Positions 60,693 through 64,000 of a DNA stretch of 64,000 nt are shown here, in pieces. Every line of letters begins with the position of its first letter. Positions within the stretch are counted from its first letter, which is position 1. Location of the stretch: contig OZ240213.1 in assembly GCA_965197555.1 (NCBI GenBank), positions 1,736,001-1,800,000 of the forward strand, read 5' to 3'. Source of the stretch: G965197555 sp965197555. Lineage in GTDB: Bacteria > Chloroflexota > Dehalococcoidia > Lucifugimonadales > UBA3495. The notes beneath the pieces are model-generated. The model did not search any database and was not told where the DNA came from. It saw nothing but the letters and a program-made list of their open reading frames with translations. Made by a program: the position numbers and the translations under genes.

Positions 60693-61013
60693 TTATTGTG
60701 CAGGTGACGCGCGGGTGGTAGGGGCCCAGGGAAGGAGGGCGCGGAGGAGGAGCGGGGGACTGGGCTCTTGCTGCCGAAGGGCGCACCGTTCGAGGTAGCG
60801 GACGGCGACGGTGAAGGTTGGGAGGCGGAATCCGGCCTTGGCGACTTGGCGGACGAAGGCCTGGGGGGAGGGTGTGGGCTGGTTTTCCACTTGGGCGCGG
60901 GACCACTCGGAGCACAGGTTGTCGGCCATGCGTTGAACCATGAGCTGGGCGTAGGGCAGGGCCAATTTGCGGCGCAGGGAGCGGACGCGGGCCTGCAAAG
61001 AGGAAAGGTTCAT
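60693..61013 (-). CDS. Small basic protein, coupled to HTH gene
   Basis: 106 residues, no family recognised. It is rich in Arg and Leu, with helices SSLQARVRSLRRKLALPYAQLMVQRMADNL and PQAFVRQVAKAGFRLPTFTVAVRYLERC. There is no signal peptide or membrane segment. Its ATG overlaps the stop of the HTH gene (ATGA), so translation is coupled. The basic helices suggest nucleic-acid binding or a complex with the HTH protein; this is inference. Confidence 0.6.
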   Translation of the reverse strand: MNLSSLQARVRSLRRKLALPYAQLMVQRMADNLCSEWSRAQVENQPTPSPQAFVRQVAKAGFRLPTFTVAVRYLERCALRQQEPSPPLLLRALLPWAPTTRASPAQ

Positions 61014-61420
61014 CGCGATTTACCTTGGGCTAGCCAAAGGGGCAGGGAATCCTCCAAGGCTTGCACCTCTTGGTGGAGTTCTTGGATATCGTTGAGTTTG
61101 ATGGAGTAACTGAGGATGGCACGGATGGCGCGCAGCCGGATTTCGGGGTTTGGATTTTCGAGAAAGTCGCTCAGGTGAAGGACGGCTTGAAGAGTGAGGC
61201 CTTGGAGGTGGCCTTTGGCGAGTTCGGCGGACTGGCGCTGGAGCTGGGCGAGTTGGGCGCGGAATTCAGGGTCCTGCAGCCAGCGCTGCAAGGTGCGGCG
61301 GCCCACTCTGGAGAGGCGGGCGGCCTCGGTGATGGATGGGGCGGCGGCGAGTATGGGAAGAGCGGATTGCTGGCGAGGGGAGAGGTCCGGGTTTTTTGTT
61401 TTAGAGCCATTTTGGGCCAT
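61010..61420 (-). CDS. Helix-turn-helix protein (phage terminase-small-subunit/phBC6A51-like)
   Basis: 136 residues. An N-terminal HTH (about 14-50) reads LSPRQQSALPILAAAPSITEAARLSRVGRRTLQRWLQDPEF, the pattern of phBC6A51-type and small-terminase-like DNA-binding domains. Helical segments follow (QAVLHLSDFLENPNPEIRLRAIRAILSYSIKL) and a coiled-coil-like tail. No large terminase or phage structural gene is near. A near-identical but truncated copy lies at 63806-64000, so this belongs to a mobile or repeated family. Confidence 0.68.
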   Translation of the reverse strand: MAQNGSKTKNPDLSPRQQSALPILAAAPSITEAARLSRVGRRTLQRWLQDPEFRAQLAQLQRQSAELAKGHLQGLTLQAVLHLSDFLENPNPEIRLRAIRAILSYSIKLNDIQELHQEVQALEDSLPLWLAQGKSR

Positions 61421-61491
61421 TTTGAGCCATGGGCCTCGGTGGCCGTTTAAGAGATTGGGTCAGGTGTTGGTGGTTGCTGATTAACATGTTA

Positions 61492-61542
61492 GGGAGGGGT
61501 TACCGGAGGGGTCAAGGGGCGGGGTGTCAGGGGGGTGGGGGG
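61492..61542 (+). other. Guanine-run tract (G-quadruplex candidate)
   Basis: Six runs of four or more G's, with loops of 8 bases or fewer (GGGG TCAA GGGG C GGGG TGTCA GGGGGG T GGGGGG is the core), lie about 70-120 bases upstream of the HTH gene, on its template strand. This meets the simple four-run quadruplex rule. Confidence 0.6.
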
Positions 61543-61617
61543 TTGCAAGATTAGCCTAATGGCCTACCGGGGCCGTGACGATGCAAGGCAAGCCCTTCGG
61601 AAGGCGAAGGCTGGAAG

Positions 61618-61672
61618 GTGCTTCGACAAGCTCAGCACGAACGGACGGCCCTTTGGCAGGCTCAGCAAGTGA
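61618..61672. repeat. Dispersed-repeat-like sequence
   Basis: GCTTCGACAAGCTCAGCACG followed by AACGGACGG, then a second TTTGGCAGGCTCAGCAAG, resembles the TTCGACAAGCTCAGCACGAACGG-type short repeats scattered in many bacterial genomes. Only one array is in the window, so the family cannot be proved here. Confidence 0.4.
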
Positions 61673-61698
61673 GGGAAGTTACGACCGGCTCCGTCGCG

Positions 61699-62286
61699 TT
61701 ATGCTGGGAAACGTCGTTCAGGGTGATAAGAAGCCGTCGAGTCTACCGTTCCTTCCAGCAGCAAACGGGCGACTTGCGGAGCCAGCAGCTTCGAGCGTTC
61801 GTCCAGCCCGGTTGCGCCCACGTTGGTTATGGGGTGCGGGCAGACCAAGTAGGGAAACTGAGGCACACCCATCAGCCGAGTGTAGGCCTGCGCGGTGTTA
61901 ACGAACACGCTGGTGATGATGGTGGCCGTAGGCATCCCTTGCCGCTCCAGGGTTATTCCGTCGTGCAAACTGCCCGACGAGCAGCCCCCTCAATCGCCGA
62001 TTCCGGTTATCACAAGCTCGGCATTGCGGTGTAGCTCGGCCATGACCTCCGGCGTGGGCGGCAGCGATGACGAGTGCTTCTTCACATAAAAGACGTCGGC
62101 GAACTCGAACTCGCTGTCCAGGATGTCGGCGATAGCCCGCAGGATGACATCGGAATTGGCCTTGGAGTTGTCCAGCAACCCCACCCGCTTGCCCCGCAGG
62201 TTGGCCGGGCGGGGGGCCAAGGGCCAGTTGTCGAGGCCAGGGTCAGCGCCGGTTGGGTCTACCAGTTTCATCGGCATGGTGGTCAT
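61699..62286 (-). CDS. UGSC-family selenoprotein (in-frame TGA read as selenocysteine)
   Basis: One frame runs from ATG 62286 (GGGGGAAG site) to 61699, interrupted only by TGA at 61992-61990, giving 195 residues with Sec99. Before it: LRGKRVGLLDNSKANSDVILRAI, FADVFYVKKHS, ELVITGIGD. After it: GGCSSGSLHDGITLERQGMP, TSVFVNTAQAY, VCPHPIT. This matches the UGSC family (GD-U/C-G-S-C ... HD ... LE..G.P), with UGGC in place of UGSC. Homologues have Cys or Sec exactly here, so TGA is unlikely to be a random stop. A SECIS-like hairpin follows. Function unknown; thiol/selenol redox is inferred. It lies 23 bases downstream of the gene at 62310-63377. Confidence 0.85.
61959..61979 (-). promoter_or_regulatory. 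Bacterial-SECIS-like hairpin
   Basis: On the mRNA sense strand CGTCG-G-GCA-GTT-TGC-A-CGACG folds into a stem of 5 pairs, one G/A mismatch and 3 pairs, with a GUU apical loop. The loop sits about 20 bases after the TGA, the distance and shape expected for a SelB-binding bacterial SECIS within the coding region. Confidence 0.55.
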
Positions 62287-62309
62287 ATCTTCCCCCTGTG
62301 GTCCCGGGT

Positions 62310-63377
62310 CTAGGGTTCGTCTATGGAAACGGTTATGGCCCGCACCCCATGATAATTCATAATCAGCTCGCTATAAATCCCGCTGTCGCCCCCAGCCTTG
62401 ACGATGAGGATGTCCTCGGGTTTGGCTGCCGCCGGTATGCGAGCATCTTCGTCCTCAGGTACGACGGCCCCGTTGACTGCGCCCAGTCGTTTCATACGAG
62501 CCCGGCTCCGCCAAGCGTTTTCGAAGACGTATTGCTGAATGGCGGGGCGGTCCCATCCCTGGCGTGCCAGCATCTCGGCATGCCAATGGTCCACGATCCA
62601 GAACCAGGGCGCGTTGTTAAGGTAGATGCCCAGTCCGTGGGAGGCCATGGCGTCGGCGGTGGCGTCCATGATGCTCTCGGCAGTGACCCCGTAGCGGTTG
62701 CCCAGCATCTCCGGGTCCTGAATCGTGCCGACGGTGACAGCGGACTGCCCCGCGTCGAAGCCGCGGGAGACGTGGAAGGGCTCCCAGGGGCTGTTTTCCT
62801 CGTCCTCGCCAAAGCAGACACCGTGCTTGGTAAGGGACCCGAAGCAGCCCCGGTCGAGCACGTTGACCCGCTGTTCAAACGCGTTCATGAGGATGAGCCG
62901 GATGGCCCGGCCAATGGTGGAGTTGGCCCGGTGGCCCGGACTGAACAGGTTGCCGGTGCAATTGAGGCCGATCTTCTGCCGGATTGGCCCGTTCACGAGT
63001 ATCATGATGCCTGGCGAGTTGGTGGCTGCTGAAGCCTCGTGGATGCAGTTTGGGTCGTATTGAAACATGGCCCGCATCGTGGCCAGGACCACCGGGAAAT
63101 ACTCGGGAAGACAACCGGCCATCACCGCGTTCGCCGCCGCCTGCTCTGCGGTCAGGGTGCGCCGACGGACCGGGACCTCGCCCAGTACCTCAGTGGGCAT
63201 CAGCCCCACGTACTCCAGCATCGCTGTCACTTTCTGCACCGTCGGTGGCGCAACCGGGAGGCCGTCGGTCCACCCCAGCCTATAACACTCCTCCACGGGG
63301 TCGATGCCAGTCTCTACGTCGTGTATTGGCGCGCGGTTCTCGTTAGAGGGAGCACTAGACCTATTCGGGTGGCGCAT
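62310..63377 (-). CDS. Conserved protein, partner of UGSC selenoprotein
   Basis: 355 residues from ATG 63377 (GAGGG site; TTG 63383 also possible). Recognisable: EECYRLGWTDGLPVAPPTVQKVTAML, ANAVMAGCLPEYFPVVLATMRAM, LNCTGNLFSPGHRANSTIGRAIRLILMN, and LIVKAGGDSGIYSELIMNYHG. The Y-x-x-G-W-T-D-G-L-P-V-x-P-P-T pattern is one I associate with a large unnamed family that often sits next to UGSC genes. No membrane segment or signal peptide. Several cysteines (AGC, NC, GC, VC) are scattered, without a CxxC. It is the first gene of the two-gene operon; role unknown. Confidence 0.6.
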   Translation of the reverse strand: MRHPNRSSAPSNENRAPIHDVETGIDPVEECYRLGWTDGLPVAPPTVQKVTAMLEYVGLMPTEVLGEVPVRRRTLTAEQAAANAVMAGCLPEYFPVVLATMRAMFQYDPNCIHEASAATNSPGIMILVNGPIRQKIGLNCTGNLFSPGHRANSTIGRAIRLILMNAFEQRVNVLDRGCFGSLTKHGVCFGEDEENSPWEPFHVSRGFDAGQSAVTVGTIQDPEMLGNRYGVTAESIMDATADAMASHGLGIYLNNAPWFWIVDHWHAEMLARQGWDRPAIQQYVFENAWRSRARMKRLGAVNGAVVPEDEDARIPAAAKPEDILIVKAGGDSGIYSELIMNYHGVRAITVSIDEP

Positions 63378-63805
63378 CGTCAATTCCCTCGATTTTGCGA
63401 CCTATTTTATCTGATAGTTCTACTCGGTTGTGCAATTGATGTGGTTTAACCGGCCCCAGCCCCCGCATGACGCGAATCCTTCCAGGTCCATGCAACCATC
63501 AACATTCTACCTAACAACGCTTGCTTGGCGCATGACACGGCGTCTCGGCCGATGAAAATCTCTGTGAGTAATATCCAACCGGCTGGGGCGGTGATCCAGG
63601 CGCTACTTTCGCTCCTGCTCCTGACCCTCTTCAGCCAGAGACTTCGAGGACCCAAAATAATTGCTGTCACGGCGTTCATCTAACCACAAGCTGGGGGGCT
63701 GGACAAGAATCTGAAACAGTCCATTCGGATTTGGTCGGATTAATGCTCCTCGGCTATCTTCCGCTGTGGCGTCTCACAAGAATACGAACTGAATAGAAGG
63801 GCTGG
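63378..63805. other. Intergenic region
   Basis: 428 bases with no supported gene. A 77-codon minus-strand frame (63446-63679) lacks any family pattern and is not called. No clear promoter for the leftward operon was recognised. Confidence 0.35.
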
Positions 63806-64000
63806 TCAATCAAGAAGGACGGCTTGAAGGGTGAGGCCTTGGAGGTGGCCTTTGGCGAGTTCGGCGGACTGGCGCTGGAGTTGGGCGAGTTGGGCGCGGA
63901 ATTCAGGGTCCTGCAGCCAGCGGTGCAAGGTGCGGCGGCCCACTCAGGAGAGGCGGGCGGCCTCGGTGATGGATGGGGCGGCGGCGAGTATGGGAAGGGC
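63806..64000 (-). pseudogene. Partial second copy of the HTH gene, off the window edge
   Basis: From about 63816 to 64000 the sequence is nearly identical to 61183-61367 in the HTH gene (about five differences by eye). At 63815 identity stops abruptly: the frame ends LQAVLLD then TGA at 63808-63806, so the C-terminal 50 or so residues are lost and the coupled 106-residue gene is absent. Its 5' end lies beyond the window. Confidence 0.8.

Noticed and set aside
61699..61968. Separate 89-residue gene starting at TTG 61968
   Set aside because: It begins inside the UGSC motif and lacks a ribosome site; it is the second half of the selenoprotein after the TGA codon.

Overview
The window looks like a chromosomal segment of a Chloroflexota bacterium, most likely near Dehalococcoidia/SAR202. 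No 16S gene is present, so this rests on gene content. The clues are a 1,515-residue membrane protein with the YYYWGYF motif of the Chloroflexi/archaeal YYY (DUF2298) family, three LLM-class flavin-dependent oxidoreductases, many stand-alone alpha/beta hydrolases, a lone molybdenum-hydroxylase large subunit with XdhC/MocA-like maturation genes, and DUF1800/DUF1501 proteins. Base composition is moderately GC-rich. There is no phage, CRISPR array or complete IS.

Layout. 1-1200: a BrnT/BrnA-type toxin-antitoxin pair behind a perfect inverted repeat, plus an unknown ORF. 1173-9618: enolase, a voltage-gated cation channel with a TLEGW filter (minus strand), GAPDH and the giant GT39-YYY protein. 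10052-14837 (minus): TrkH, three TrkA-type proteins, a universal stress protein and prephenate dehydratase. 15343-18591: leucyl-tRNA synthetase and an isolated cobalamin C20-methyltransferase. 18619-32791: a catabolic stretch of flavin oxidoreductases, alpha/beta hydrolases, hydantoinase-type amidohydrolase, MBL hydrolase, a degenerate M14/GH105 fusion protein, a molybdenum hydroxylase subunit and a PD-(D/E)XK nuclease. 32998-48561: a TolB-like propeller protein, two MFS transporters, MocA/XdhC, a C26-type amidotransferase lacking its cysteine, gyrA, a flavin reductase, a cobalamin-binding protein, an HpaI-type aldolase, an asparaginase-like protein and a phosphoesterase. 48682-55080: tRNA-Lys, an ABC exporter, tRNA-Leu and a DUF1800-NHL-DUF1501 cluster ending in a short tandem repeat.

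55123-64000 is the accessory part, all on the minus strand. A single-polypeptide type IIG-like restriction-modification enzyme sits between a 3' fragment of an amidohydrolase gene and the intact copy. Next come a translationally coupled HTH/unknown two-gene module, a guanine-run tract, and a two-gene operon whose second gene is a UGSC-family selenoprotein: one reading frame interrupted by a single TGA exactly at the family's redox motif, with a bacterial-SECIS-like hairpin just downstream. A second, truncated copy of the HTH gene runs off the right edge.

The strongest items for follow-up are the in-frame TGA selenoprotein, the calcium-type filter in the channel, the degenerate-M14/GH105 fusion, the two enzymes lacking catalytic residues (C26 Cys to Ser; asparaginase Asp to Ala), and the restriction-modification insertion flanked by a gene-fragment duplication. 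All identifications come from reading motifs; no database search was run.
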